Of a DNA stretch of 64,000 bases, positions 33,438-41,278 are shown piece by piece. Position numbers and translations under genes: made by a program. The stretch comes from Streptomyces sp. SID12488. Lineage in GTDB: Bacteria; Actinomycetota; Actinomycetes; Streptomycetales; Streptomycetaceae. The stretch is taken from assembly GCF_010548275.1 (NCBI RefSeq), contig NZ_JAAGLT010000025.1:1-64000 (forward strand). The letters are read 5' to 3'. Within the stretch, counting starts at the first letter, position 1. The number at the start of each line of letters is the position of its first letter. Under the pieces are notes generated by a model that searched no databases, was not told the origin of the DNA, and worked only from the letters and a program-made list of their open reading frames with translations.

Positions 33438-34685
33438 ATGCGGCGGACGGATCCCCAGGGGCACGGTCCTGTCCGCTACGGCCCGCCGATTCCCGGCGAC
33501 GGACTCCCCGTACTGCCCGAACTCACCGCCGAGCTCGCCGCCGCGGCCGGTCGCCCCGACGCCCAGCCGACCGGCGGCGGCCCCGCGCTCCTCGACGGGG
33601 CCTGCGGCTACTGGGCCAGACGCGGACTGCCCGCCGAGCCCGACCGGGTGGCCGCCGCGCCCGGCGCCCCCGCCCTGCTGCACGCGCTGACCGCCGCGAT
33701 CGGCGGCGACGTCCTGATGCCCCGGCCCTGCGCGGCCTGGTGGGCGCCCCAGGTGCGGGCGTTGGGCAGATCCGTGTTCCACGTGGCCACGCCGGCCGAG
33801 TGCGGGGGCGTGCCCGACCCGTACGCCCTGCTGGAGACCGTACGGAGGGTGCGCGCCGAGGGCGGTGATCCCCGGCTGCTCGTACTGTCCGTGGCGGACG
33901 ACCCGACGGCCACCGTGGCGCCGCCCGAACTCCTGCACGAGACCGTCGAGGCCGCCGCCGGAGAAGGGCTCCACCTGGTCAGCGACGAGACCTGGCGCGA
34001 CACCCTGCACCGGCCGCACGACACCGTGCTGCTCAGCCCGGCCGAGATGCTGCCCGACAGGGTCACCGTCGTGACCGACCTGTGCGGCGCGCTGCTGCCG
34101 CCGGGGTGGCCCGCCGCCCTCGCCCGCTTCCCCGCGAACCCTGCCGGCGACGCCCTACGCGCGCGCGTGCTCGACGTACTCACCGCGCTCGGCGCCCGGA
34201 TCGCCGAACCGGTCGCCGTCGCGGCCGGCTACGCGCTCGGCGAGCCCGAGCCCGTCACCGAACGGCTCACCGCCGCCGTACGCCTGCACGCGCGCGTGGC
34301 CACCGCCGTGCACCGCGCGGTCGTCGGCGCGGGCTGTCTGGCCCGGCCACCGAGGGTCGGTCGCCATCTGTACGTCGATCTCGGCCCCCTGCGCACCGCG
34401 CTCGGCGCCCACGGTGTCGGCGACGCCCAGGAACTGGAGGACCACCTCAGTGCCCGGCTCGGGATGCCCACGCCGGGCGGTCACCGGTTCGGGGACGACC
34501 TCGCGGCACTGCGCGTCCGGCTGGACACGGGCGCGCTGCTCGGCGACACGCCCGGGGAACGAGCACAGTCGCTCACATCACCCGAACCACTGGAACTGCC
34601 ACACGTGCGAAGCGCGTTGACCTCGATGGGATCGATCTTCGACGATCTCTGTGACGACGCTCAGCGACGGGAGCCTCCTCGATGA
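33438..34685 (+). CDS. aminotransferase class I/II-like protein without any lysine
   Basis: A 415-residue protein from ATG 33438 (GCGGAGGTACGC upstream). The overall plan is that of fold-type I PLP enzymes: RVAAAPGAPALLHALTAAI, a LLVLSVADDPTATVAPPELLHETVEAA block, EGLHLVSDETWRD (the Asp-x-x-aromatic segment of the large domain) and VTVVTDLCGALLPPGWPAAL. That last block is where the Schiff-base lysine (as in SFSK) would stand. No lysine occurs there, nor anywhere else in the 415 residues. It cannot bind PLP as an internal aldimine and is probably a pseudoenzyme with another role. Its stop overlaps the MBL-fold gene (ATGA). Confidence 0.7.
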   Translation: MRRTDPQGHGPVRYGPPIPGDGLPVLPELTAELAAAAGRPDAQPTGGGPALLDGACGYWARRGLPAEPDRVAAAPGAPALLHALTAAIGGDVLMPRPCAAWWAPQVRALGRSVFHVATPAECGGVPDPYALLETVRRVRAEGGDPRLLVLSVADDPTATVAPPELLHETVEAAAGEGLHLVSDETWRDTLHRPHDTVLLSPAEMLPDRVTVVTDLCGALLPPGWPAALARFPANPAGDALRARVLDVLTALGARIAEPVAVAAGYALGEPEPVTERLTAAVRLHARVATAVHRAVVGAGCLARPPRVGRHLYVDLGPLRTALGAHGVGDAQELEDHLSARLGMPTPGGHRFGDDLAALRVRLDTGALLGDTPGERAQSLTSPEPLELPHVRSALTSMGSIFDDLCDDAQRREPPR

Positions 34686-35722
34686 CGCAGCAGTCCGAGT
34701 CGACCACGAGCACCGGTACGAGCACCAGCACAGGCACGACCACGAGCGCGGCCACGACAAGCGAGGTGCTTCAGCCGCCGCACGGGAACCGGGTGTGGCC
34801 CCGGACCTTCGCCGACCGGCTGACCACCCCGCTGCCCGGTCTCCGGGGCATGGCGAGATTCGCCAGAGAAGGCGCGGTACGGCCGACACCGGAAGGCCTG
34901 GCCGACATCCCGCGGCTGCCCTTCGAACCCGGCCCGCTGCCCCGCGTGGACGCGCGTACCGTCGCCGTCTCCTGGGCGGGGCACGCCAGTTGGGTGGTCA
35001 GGATCGGCGGGCTCACCGTCCTCACCGACCCGGTCTGGTCCCGCCGCATCCTCGGCACACCGGCCCGGATCACCCCCGTGGGCGTCGCCTGGAGCGCGCT
35101 GCCGCACGTCGACGCCGTAGTCATCAGCCACAACCACTACGACCACCTGGACGCCCCGACCCTGCGCAGACTCCCGCGCGACACCCCCGTGTTCGTGCCC
35201 GCCGGGCTCGGCCGCTGGTTCCGGCGGCGCCGGTTCACCCACGTCACCGAGCTGGACTGGTGGGAGACGGCCGAACTGGACGGAGTCCGCTTCGACTTCG
35301 TGCCGGCCCACCACTGGTCCAAGCGCGGCCTCACCGACACCTGCCGCACCCTCTGGGGCGGCTGGGTACTCACCGACCTGGACGGGCAGCGCGTCTACTT
35401 CGCGGGCGACACCGGGTACGGCCACTGGTTCGCCCGCATCGGACAGCGCTACCCGGGCATCGACCTCGCGCTGCTGCCGATCGGCGCGTACGACCCGCGG
35501 TGGTGGCTCAGCGACGTGCACTGCGACCCGGAGGAGGCGGTGCGGGCCGCCATGGACCTCGGCGCGCGCCGGATGGCGCCCATGCACTGGGCGACCTTCG
35601 TGCTGTCGGCCGAGCCGGTCCTCGAACCGCTCACCCGGGTGCGGGCCGCCTGGGAGAAGGCCGGCCTGCCCCGCGAGGACCTGTGGGACCTGCCGGTCGG
35701 GGGTTCACGGGTACTGGGCTGA
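34682..35722 (+). CDS. metallo-beta-lactamase-fold hydrolase (NAPE-PLD/UlaG-like)
   Basis: A 346-residue protein. ATG 34682 overlaps the preceding stop. The first ~27 residues are almost only Ser/Thr/Gly (STTSTGTSTSTGTTTSAATT) and must be disordered. The enzyme core has VSWAGHASWVVRIGG, TDPVWS, the metal motif ISHNHYDHLD, a further histidine in VPAHHWSKRG, the bridging Asp in YFAGDTGYG, and a last His in MAPMHWATF. The WSxR and DTCRTLWGGW elements resemble N-acyl-phosphatidylethanolamine phospholipase D-type proteins, so a lipid or phosphodiester substrate is possible. Co-translated with the lysine-free aminotransferase-like protein. Confidence 0.87.
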   Translation: MTQQSESTTSTGTSTSTGTTTSAATTSEVLQPPHGNRVWPRTFADRLTTPLPGLRGMARFAREGAVRPTPEGLADIPRLPFEPGPLPRVDARTVAVSWAGHASWVVRIGGLTVLTDPVWSRRILGTPARITPVGVAWSALPHVDAVVISHNHYDHLDAPTLRRLPRDTPVFVPAGLGRWFRRRRFTHVTELDWWETAELDGVRFDFVPAHHWSKRGLTDTCRTLWGGWVLTDLDGQRVYFAGDTGYGHWFARIGQRYPGIDLALLPIGAYDPRWWLSDVHCDPEEAVRAAMDLGARRMAPMHWATFVLSAEPVLEPLTRVRAAWEKAGLPREDLWDLPVGGSRVLG

Positions 35723-35760
35723 GCTGTTCTCGCCCCCGCCGCCCCTACCCGTTCCCATCC

Positions 35761-35779
35761 TCGGGGGCTCCGCCCCCGA
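35761..35779 (+). terminator. hairpin after the MBL-fold gene
   Basis: TCGGGGGC-tcc-GCCCCCGA forms a perfect 8-bp stem 38 bases after the stop codon and is the likely terminator. It belongs to a class of GC hairpins frequently found downstream of Streptomyces genes. Confidence 0.6.
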
Positions 35780-35805
35780 ACCCCCGTATCGCGCTGAACG
35801 CGCTC

Positions 35806-35878
35806 GTCCTCAAACGCCGGACGGGCTGAGTGGTGCCGGCCGGCGCTTGGGTATTCAGCCTGTCCGGCGTTTGAGGAC
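35806..35878. repeat. Streptomyces extragenic inverted repeat (GTCCGGCGTTTGAGGAC type)
   Basis: Arm 35806-35829 (GTCCTCAAACGCCGGACGGG + CTGA) is matched by 35855-35878 in inverted orientation with one mismatch; the loop is 25 bases. The GTCCGGCGTTTGAGGAC core recurs between genes across many Streptomyces genomes. A second G-rich element, GGGGGCGCAGCCCCC (35910-35924), follows. The repeat sits between convergent genes and may act as terminator or be a non-autonomous repeat. Confidence 0.75.
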
Positions 35879-35982
35879 AAGGCCCCTCCAGGGCCGTAGC
35901 GGGGGTCTGGGGGCGCAGCCCCCAGGGACGGGGACGGGTACGGGCGGCAGTGGTGACTGGGCCTGGCGCCCGGCCCGCTCGC

Positions 35983-36612
35983 TCAGGCCGCCCCGCGGAT
36001 CCCGCGCACCCGCCGCCACGCACTGGGCGCCGCGCTGATCGTCAGCGTCAGGGCGACCGCCGCCACCACGCCCTGCCAGGGCTCGTCGAAGAGCGAACCG
36101 CCGAGGACGCCGATCAGCTGGTACGTCGCGGCCCACGCGAGGCAGGCCGGGACGTCACCGCGGGCGAAGCGGCGTACCGGCCACCTCGCCATCAGACAGG
36201 CCAGCATCACCGGGATACGTCCGGCCGGCACCAGCCGGGACAGCACCAGGACCGCCACCCCGTGCTCGCTCAGCTTCTCCTGGGCCTGCGCGAGACGGTC
36301 CTCCGGCGCCCGGTTGCGGATCGCCGCCAGCCAGCGCGAGCCGTTCTTCGAGTCCATGCCGCGTCGGCCCAGCCAGTACAGCGCCACATCGCCGAGGAAC
36401 GCGGCCAGTGAGGCCACCGCGAACACCAGGACCATGCCGAGCGGCGTGGTCTGGTGAAAGGCCACCACGGCCGCCGAACTCACCAGTGCCCCCGTCGGCA
36501 CCACCGGCACCAGCGCCCCGATCAGCACCAGCAGGAACAGCGTCGGATAGCCGATCGCCTGCCCCGCCGACCCCTGCCCCGAGGTCGAGGCGGCAGCCAG
36601 GACCACGATCAC
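35983..36612 (-). CDS. DedA/SNARE-associated family membrane protein
   Basis: A 209-residue protein with GTG start 36612, overlapping the stop of the upstream MBL gene (GTGA). Hydrophobic helices include PTLFLLVLIGALVPVVP, LGMVLVFAVASLAAFLGDVALYWLGRR and VVAAVALTLTIS. The DedA core glycine/arginine motif is present in FLGDVALYWLGRRGM and in LVLSRLVPAGRIPVMLACLMARWPVRRFARGDVPACLAWA. Recent work links DedA proteins to flipping of undecaprenyl phosphate or phospholipids. Here it is coupled to an MBL-fold enzyme. Confidence 0.87.
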   Translation of the reverse strand: MIVVLAAASTSGQGSAGQAIGYPTLFLLVLIGALVPVVPTGALVSSAAVVAFHQTTPLGMVLVFAVASLAAFLGDVALYWLGRRGMDSKNGSRWLAAIRNRAPEDRLAQAQEKLSEHGVAVLVLSRLVPAGRIPVMLACLMARWPVRRFARGDVPACLAWAATYQLIGVLGGSLFDEPWQGVVAAVALTLTISAAPSAWRRVRGIRGAA

Positions 36613-37385
36613 CGTGCGACCTCCAGGCGCACGCTCTCCCCGTGCTCCAGCCGGTACACGTCGACCGCGGGCGCGCGCTCCGCCGCGAGCCGCACGAACT
36701 CCTCGCCCGGCGCGTGGAACTCATGGGGGCGCACGGCGTCCATTCCGATCGGCCAGTACGTGCCGTAGTGCACCGGCACCGCGCTGCGCGGCGCCAACCG
36801 AGCCAGTGCCTCCGCCGCCCGCTCCGCGTTCAGATGCCCCTCGCCGAGATACGGTCCCCAGCCGCCCACCGGCAGCAGCGCCGCGTCGACCGGCCCGACC
36901 TCCTCGGCCATCGACGCGAACAGGCCCGTGTCCCCGGCGAAATACGTCCGCGCCTCGCCCTCGATCACATAGCCGAGCGCGGGCGCCCGCTGCGGCCCGA
37001 CGTTCAGCCGCCGCCCGTCGTGCCGCGCGGAAACGGCCCGTACGACCAGGTCACCGACCTTCATCTGGTCCCCGGGGGCCACTTCCGTGATCCGGAGATG
37101 CGCCAGGCGTCGCGACAGGCCCGGTACCGCCTTCGGCGCGCCCCGGGGCACGATCAGGCGCGTGCCCGGCGCGAGGCGCGCGAGGGAGGGCACATGGAGG
37201 TGATCGGAGTGCAGATGCGAGACGAGCGCCACGTCCGCGCGCCATGCGCCGGGCGGGGGCAACTCGCCCCGGCGACGCCGCAGGTGGGCGAGCCGGCGCA
37301 CGAACAGGGGATCGGTGAGCACGCGTACGCCCGAGTCCTCGACCGTACAGGCGGCGTGACCCCACCACGTGATCTCCACCGGCAC
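36609..37385 (-). CDS. metallo-beta-lactamase-fold hydrolase (UlaG-like)
   Basis: A 258-residue protein from GTG 37385 (GGAGGCAAAGG upstream). Motifs: EITWWGHAACTVEDSG at the N-terminus, LTDPLF, metal motif VSHLHSDHLHV, YFAGDTGLF with the bridging Asp, and VPVHYGTYWPIG with the final His. This is the WxGHA-type group related to UlaG and to NAPE-PLD. The substrate is unknown. Tight coupling to the DedA gene suggests work on a lipid or cell-envelope metabolite. Confidence 0.85.
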   Translation of the reverse strand: MPVEITWWGHAACTVEDSGVRVLTDPLFVRRLAHLRRRRGELPPPGAWRADVALVSHLHSDHLHVPSLARLAPGTRLIVPRGAPKAVPGLSRRLAHLRITEVAPGDQMKVGDLVVRAVSARHDGRRLNVGPQRAPALGYVIEGEARTYFAGDTGLFASMAEEVGPVDAALLPVGGWGPYLGEGHLNAERAAEALARLAPRSAVPVHYGTYWPIGMDAVRPHEFHAPGEEFVRLAAERAPAVDVYRLEHGESVRLEVAR

Positions 37386-37506
37386 CCCTTTGCCTCCTTC
37401 GCGCGACTCCCCGAAGCCTACGGGCAGGAGTAGGGTCGGCGGGAAACCCGGGGCGAGTGGGGAAACCCCGAGGTGAACGGGGAAGCCCGGAGCTTAGGGG
37501 GACGCC

Positions 37507-37941
37507 ATGGGACACGCGCACACCGCCGTCGGCCTGCCCGGCCCGGTACCGCGGGTCACCGCGATCGCCAGCCTGACGCCGCTCGAGGAACTCGACGAGG
37601 AGCCGTTCCTCGTGGACTCACGCAGCCAGCACGCGATGTGCGCCCGCTGGGCCGCCGAGCAGGGCTACGTCGTCACCCGGGAACTGCTCGTACGGGGTCT
37701 GCGCCCCGACCACTGCGCCCTGTGGGACGGCGTCGAGCCGGGCCTCGACCTCTTCGTGGCGCCCAGCCAGCGGGTCCTGGAACAGGCGCTGACCTCGGTC
37801 GACGAGTTCACCGCCGAGTGCGAGCGGCGCGGCGTGCGGGTCGAGACGGTGGGCTGCGCGGAACCGTCGTACGACGCTCAGATGAAGGCCCGGGTCCATC
37901 GTCGTCTCTCCATGCCGACCGCCGGGTACGACGGCCGCTGA
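37507..37941 (+). CDS. hypothetical protein resembling a catalytically dead serine-recombinase N-terminal domain
   Basis: A 144-residue protein from ATG 37507 (TTAGGGGGACGCC upstream). I know no named family. Its middle part follows the order of a resolvase N-terminal domain: SRSQHAMCARWAAEQGYVVTREL, then GLDLFVAPSQRVLEQALTSVDEFTAECERRGVRVETVG (compare helix E of resolvases, ..L..LL.LVEEL.ARGVRL...). However, the catalytic YxRVS serine segment is replaced by PFLVDSRS, and the arginines are not clear. It may be a DNA-associated regulator or simply similar by chance. Confidence 0.5.
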   Translation: MGHAHTAVGLPGPVPRVTAIASLTPLEELDEEPFLVDSRSQHAMCARWAAEQGYVVTRELLVRGLRPDHCALWDGVEPGLDLFVAPSQRVLEQALTSVDEFTAECERRGVRVETVGCAEPSYDAQMKARVHRRLSMPTAGYDGR

Positions 37942-38027
37942 ACCTTCCCGGGGCAGACCGGGCTCCGCTCCCACGTTGTGACAGGGTGTGCACAGGCCAG
38001 CCGTGGGGACGGGCCGGGACGTGAGGT

Positions 38028-40103
38028 GTGCGGGACGTGGGTGCGGGGCGTTGGCGGCGGATCGTCAGCCAGATCGGGCGGAGCGTCGCGGTGTGGGCCG
38101 TGTCCACGCTGACGATGCTGGTGCTCGCCGGCATCCTGCCGGACTTCCAGATCCGGTCCGGTGACGGCGACAGCGCCACCAGGATCGCGGTCACCGCGGC
38201 CATCGGCGCCGGCGCCTTCGGTCTGCTCTCCGCCCTGGCCTGGCCGGTGCTGGTGCGGCTGCTGCTGCTCGTGCCCGCCCTCGTACTCGGCCTGCTGGTC
38301 TTCTTCCTGAACGGCGCGCTGCTGCTCGTCGCCCTGCGGCTGACTCCGGCCGACCGCCCCGAGGCCGCCCCGGAGACCGCGGTGGTGGTCGCCGCGGTGA
38401 TGTCCGCCGTGGCCTCCGCGACGGGCGCGGCACTGGCCGTACGGGACGACGACGCCTACCGAAGACGGCTCTACCGCCTCGCCGACCGACGCGGCACCGC
38501 ACGGCGGTTCGAGGGCCCCACGACGGCCGGTGTGGTGTTCCTGCAGCTCGACGGCGTCGGCCACGACGTCCTGGTGCGGGCCGTGGAGAAGGGGCTCATG
38601 CCGACCGTGGCGAGCTGGCTGGGCGCCTCCCATCGGCTCACCCCCTGGCGCACCGACTGGTCCAGTCAGACCGGCGCCAGCCAGCTCGGCATCCTGCACG
38701 GCACCAACCACGACATCCCAGCCTTCCGCTGGTACGAGAAGGACACCGGGGAGGTCATGGTCTGCAACCGGCCCACCAGCGCCGCCGAACTCCAGCGCCG
38801 GGCCGTCGAACACACCGGCGACGGCGGACTGCTCACGGTCGACGGGGCCAGCCGGGGCAACCTCTTCAGCGGCGGCGCCGAGGAGCAGGCCCTCGTGCTG
38901 TCCATCGCGGGGCGGCGGCGCGGCCGGGAGAACCGTTCCCGCGCCGGCTACTTCTCCTACTTCTCCGACCCCGCCAACGCCGTCCGCACCGCCCTGTCCT
39001 TCTTCGCCGAGGCCGGCCGCGAGATCGGCCAGTCGACCGTGGCCCGGATGCGTAAACGGCGCCCGCGGGTGGCGCGCGGCGGCCTCTACCCCTTCATCCG
39101 CGCTTTCGCGACCGTCGTCGAGCGGGACGTGGTCGTCGCCGCAGTGATGGGTGACATGCTCGCCGGGCGCACCGCCGTCTACGCCGACCTGGTCGCCTAC
39201 GACGAGGTCGCCCACCACTCCGGTCCGCACAGCCGGGACGCCGAGAAGGTCCTCCAACGCCTCGACCGTTCCGCCGCGTTGATCGCGCAGATCGCCGAGC
39301 AGGCGCCCCGTCCGTACCGGATCGTCCTCCTCTCCGACCACGGACAGAGTCCCGGCGAGACCTTCCGTGGGCGGTACGGACTCGGCCTCGGCGACCTGGT
39401 CCGAGCCGGCTGCGGACTGCCCGTACCGCGCAAGGCGCGGCGCACCCACAGCGGAGCCGAGGCGCGGGCCGCCGTGCGCGCCGCGCTGCACAGGCCCGTC
39501 GAGGAGGACGGCGGGCGCCACGTGCCCCCGGGCCGCCACTCCGAACCGCTGGTGCTCGCCTCCGGCAACCTCGGGCTCATCTCCTTCCCGGACGTGCATC
39601 ACCGCATGACCAGGGAGGAGATCGACGCCCGCCATCCCGCGCTGCTCACCACCCTCGCCAACCATCCCGGCGTCGGCTTCGTCCTCGTCCGAAGCGAGGA
39701 GCACGGCGGGGTGGTGCTGGGCGCGCACGGCGCGGAGATCCCGGTGGACGAGCTGGGCGACGAACTCCCTGGTCCGCTGGCCGACTTCGGGCCCGGCGCG
39801 GCGAGCGCGGTGCGCCGTACGCACTCCTTCCCGCACACCGCCGACATCATGGTCAACTCCTGGTACGACCCGGCCGAGGGCGAGGTGCTCGCCTTCGAGG
39901 AGCAGATCGGCTCGCACGGCGGGCTCGGCGGCGACCAGGGCAGACCCTTCCTGATGGCGCCCCTCGGGCTGTCGGCGGCGGCCGAGGAGGGGGAGGAGCT
40001 GGTCGGCGCCGAGCACATCCACCGCGTACTGCGGCGCTGGCTGCGCGAGTGCAACGGGCCGCAGGTGCCCCTGGGGGTTCCCGGGGACCACCGGGTCGCC
40101 TGA
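38028..40103 (+). CDS. holin-like membrane domain fused to an alkaline-phosphatase-superfamily phosphodiesterase
   Basis: A 691-residue protein from GTG 38028. Residues about 15-140 contain four membrane helices (SVAVWAVSTLTMLVLAGILP, IAVTAAIGAGAFGLLSALAWPVLVRLLLLVPALVLGLLVFFLNGALLLV, VVVAAVMSAVASATGAALAV) of the Phage_holin_4_2/YvlD type. From about 165 on it is an alkaline-phosphatase-superfamily (nucleotide pyrophosphatase-like) hydrolase. It has FLQLDGVGHDVL (metal Asp), a Thr/Ser in WSSQTGASQLGILHG as nucleophile region, YADLVAYDEVAHHSGPHS (Asp/His ligands), LLSDHGQSPGETF and a late ADIMVNSW. The catalytic part probably faces the outside and may cleave a wall-polymer or nucleotide phosphodiester. 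Confidence 0.85.
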   Translation: MRDVGAGRWRRIVSQIGRSVAVWAVSTLTMLVLAGILPDFQIRSGDGDSATRIAVTAAIGAGAFGLLSALAWPVLVRLLLLVPALVLGLLVFFLNGALLLVALRLTPADRPEAAPETAVVVAAVMSAVASATGAALAVRDDDAYRRRLYRLADRRGTARRFEGPTTAGVVFLQLDGVGHDVLVRAVEKGLMPTVASWLGASHRLTPWRTDWSSQTGASQLGILHGTNHDIPAFRWYEKDTGEVMVCNRPTSAAELQRRAVEHTGDGGLLTVDGASRGNLFSGGAEEQALVLSIAGRRRGRENRSRAGYFSYFSDPANAVRTALSFFAEAGREIGQSTVARMRKRRPRVARGGLYPFIRAFATVVERDVVVAAVMGDMLAGRTAVYADLVAYDEVAHHSGPHSRDAEKVLQRLDRSAALIAQIAEQAPRPYRIVLLSDHGQSPGETFRGRYGLGLGDLVRAGCGLPVPRKARRTHSGAEARAAVRAALHRPVEEDGGRHVPPGRHSEPLVLASGNLGLISFPDVHHRMTREEIDARHPALLTTLANHPGVGFVLVRSEEHGGVVLGAHGAEIPVDELGDELPGPLADFGPGAASAVRRTHSFPHTADIMVNSWYDPAEGEVLAFEEQIGSHGGLGGDQGRPFLMAPLGLSAAAEEGEELVGAEHIHRVLRRWLRECNGPQVPLGVPGDHRVA

Positions 40104-40216
40104 GCGCCGGCCGCCGGAAATTCGGCTGCGCTCCCGAGCCTGCGTCCCCACACTGTTCGTACCGGACCTCGCGCCTTCGCGCGCTCCGTTCCCTGCGAAC
40201 CCCCTGGAGTATTTGC

Positions 40217-41278
40217 GTGCAGGCTGCCGTCACTGTCACTCCCGCCCGGATTCCGGAACTGCTGCTCGGTCTCGCGACCGTTCGGCCCGTGTTCCTCTGG
40301 GGCGCCCCCGGCATCGGAAAGTCCTCCCTGGTGAGGGAGTTCGCCGAATCGCTGGGGCTGGAGTGCGTGAGCCTGCTCGGTACGCAGCTGGCGCCGGAGG
40401 ACCTGATCGGCGTACCGCAGATCCGCGACGGGCGGTCCGTGTTCTGCCCGCCGGAGGCCATCGCCCGGGACGAGCCGTACTGCCTGTTCCTGGACGAGCT
40501 GAACGCGGCCACACCGGACGTCCAGAAGGCGTTCTACTCGCTGATCCTGGACCGCCGCATCGGCAACTACGAGCTGCCGAAGGGCTCGATCGTGATCGGC
40601 GCCGGCAACCGCGCCACGGACAACGCCCTCGCCCGGCCGATCGCCTCCGCACTGATCAACCGTCTCGCCCACGTCCACCTGGAGGCCTCGCCGAAGGACT
40701 GGCTGGTCTGGGCCGCGAACAACGACATCCACCCCTGGGTCGTGGACCACCTCACCGACCGGCCCGACCACCTCTGGTCCAAGCCGCCGAAGACCGAGGA
40801 GCCCTTCTCCACGCCCCGCTCCTGGCACATGCTCTCCGACGCCCTGCACTCCTTCGGGCCCGCCCTCGACGAGGAGACCCTGAAGGTGATCGCGCACGGC
40901 GCGCTGACACCGACGCACGCCACCGCGTTCTGCGGGTACGTCAAGATCGTGCGCAGCCGCTTCGGCATCGACGCGATCATCAAGGGCGACGCCCGCTGGC
41001 CCCACCGCATCGAGGACCGCGACCTGCTCTACTACCTCGCCGAGTCGTTCCGCGGCCGGCTCGTCAAGGAACTCCCCGTCAGCAAGGGGCACATGTCGCC
41101 GAACGGGCGGGAGGCCGCGTACCGCGCCAAGTCGCTGCTCGTACAGCTCGCCGAGATCTCGGTGGAGGTCGCGCAGAGCGTCATCGCCGCCGACGCCGAC
41201 GGCAACCCCCTGCTGCCCGCCTGGTTCCTGGTCGAGGCGGCACGCGACATGCCCCGGCTCGTGGAGGCGCGGCGGTGA
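40217..41278 (+). CDS. MoxR-type AAA ATPase
   Basis: A 353-residue protein from GTG 40217. Walker A is FLWGAPGIGKSSLVREF, Walker B YCLFLDELNAATPDVQ, sensor 1 IVIGAGNRATDNALARPIASALINR with the arginine finger. The C-terminal lid is helical. The family moves or remodels client proteins together with VWA proteins. The stop overlaps the start of the VWA-like gene (GTGA), the classical MoxR-VWA pairing. The N-terminus is short, without extra domains. Confidence 0.9.
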   Translation: MQAAVTVTPARIPELLLGLATVRPVFLWGAPGIGKSSLVREFAESLGLECVSLLGTQLAPEDLIGVPQIRDGRSVFCPPEAIARDEPYCLFLDELNAATPDVQKAFYSLILDRRIGNYELPKGSIVIGAGNRATDNALARPIASALINRLAHVHLEASPKDWLVWAANNDIHPWVVDHLTDRPDHLWSKPPKTEEPFSTPRSWHMLSDALHSFGPALDEETLKVIAHGALTPTHATAFCGYVKIVRSRFGIDAIIKGDARWPHRIEDRDLLYYLAESFRGRLVKELPVSKGHMSPNGREAAYRAKSLLVQLAEISVEVAQSVIAADADGNPLLPAWFLVEAARDMPRLVEARR

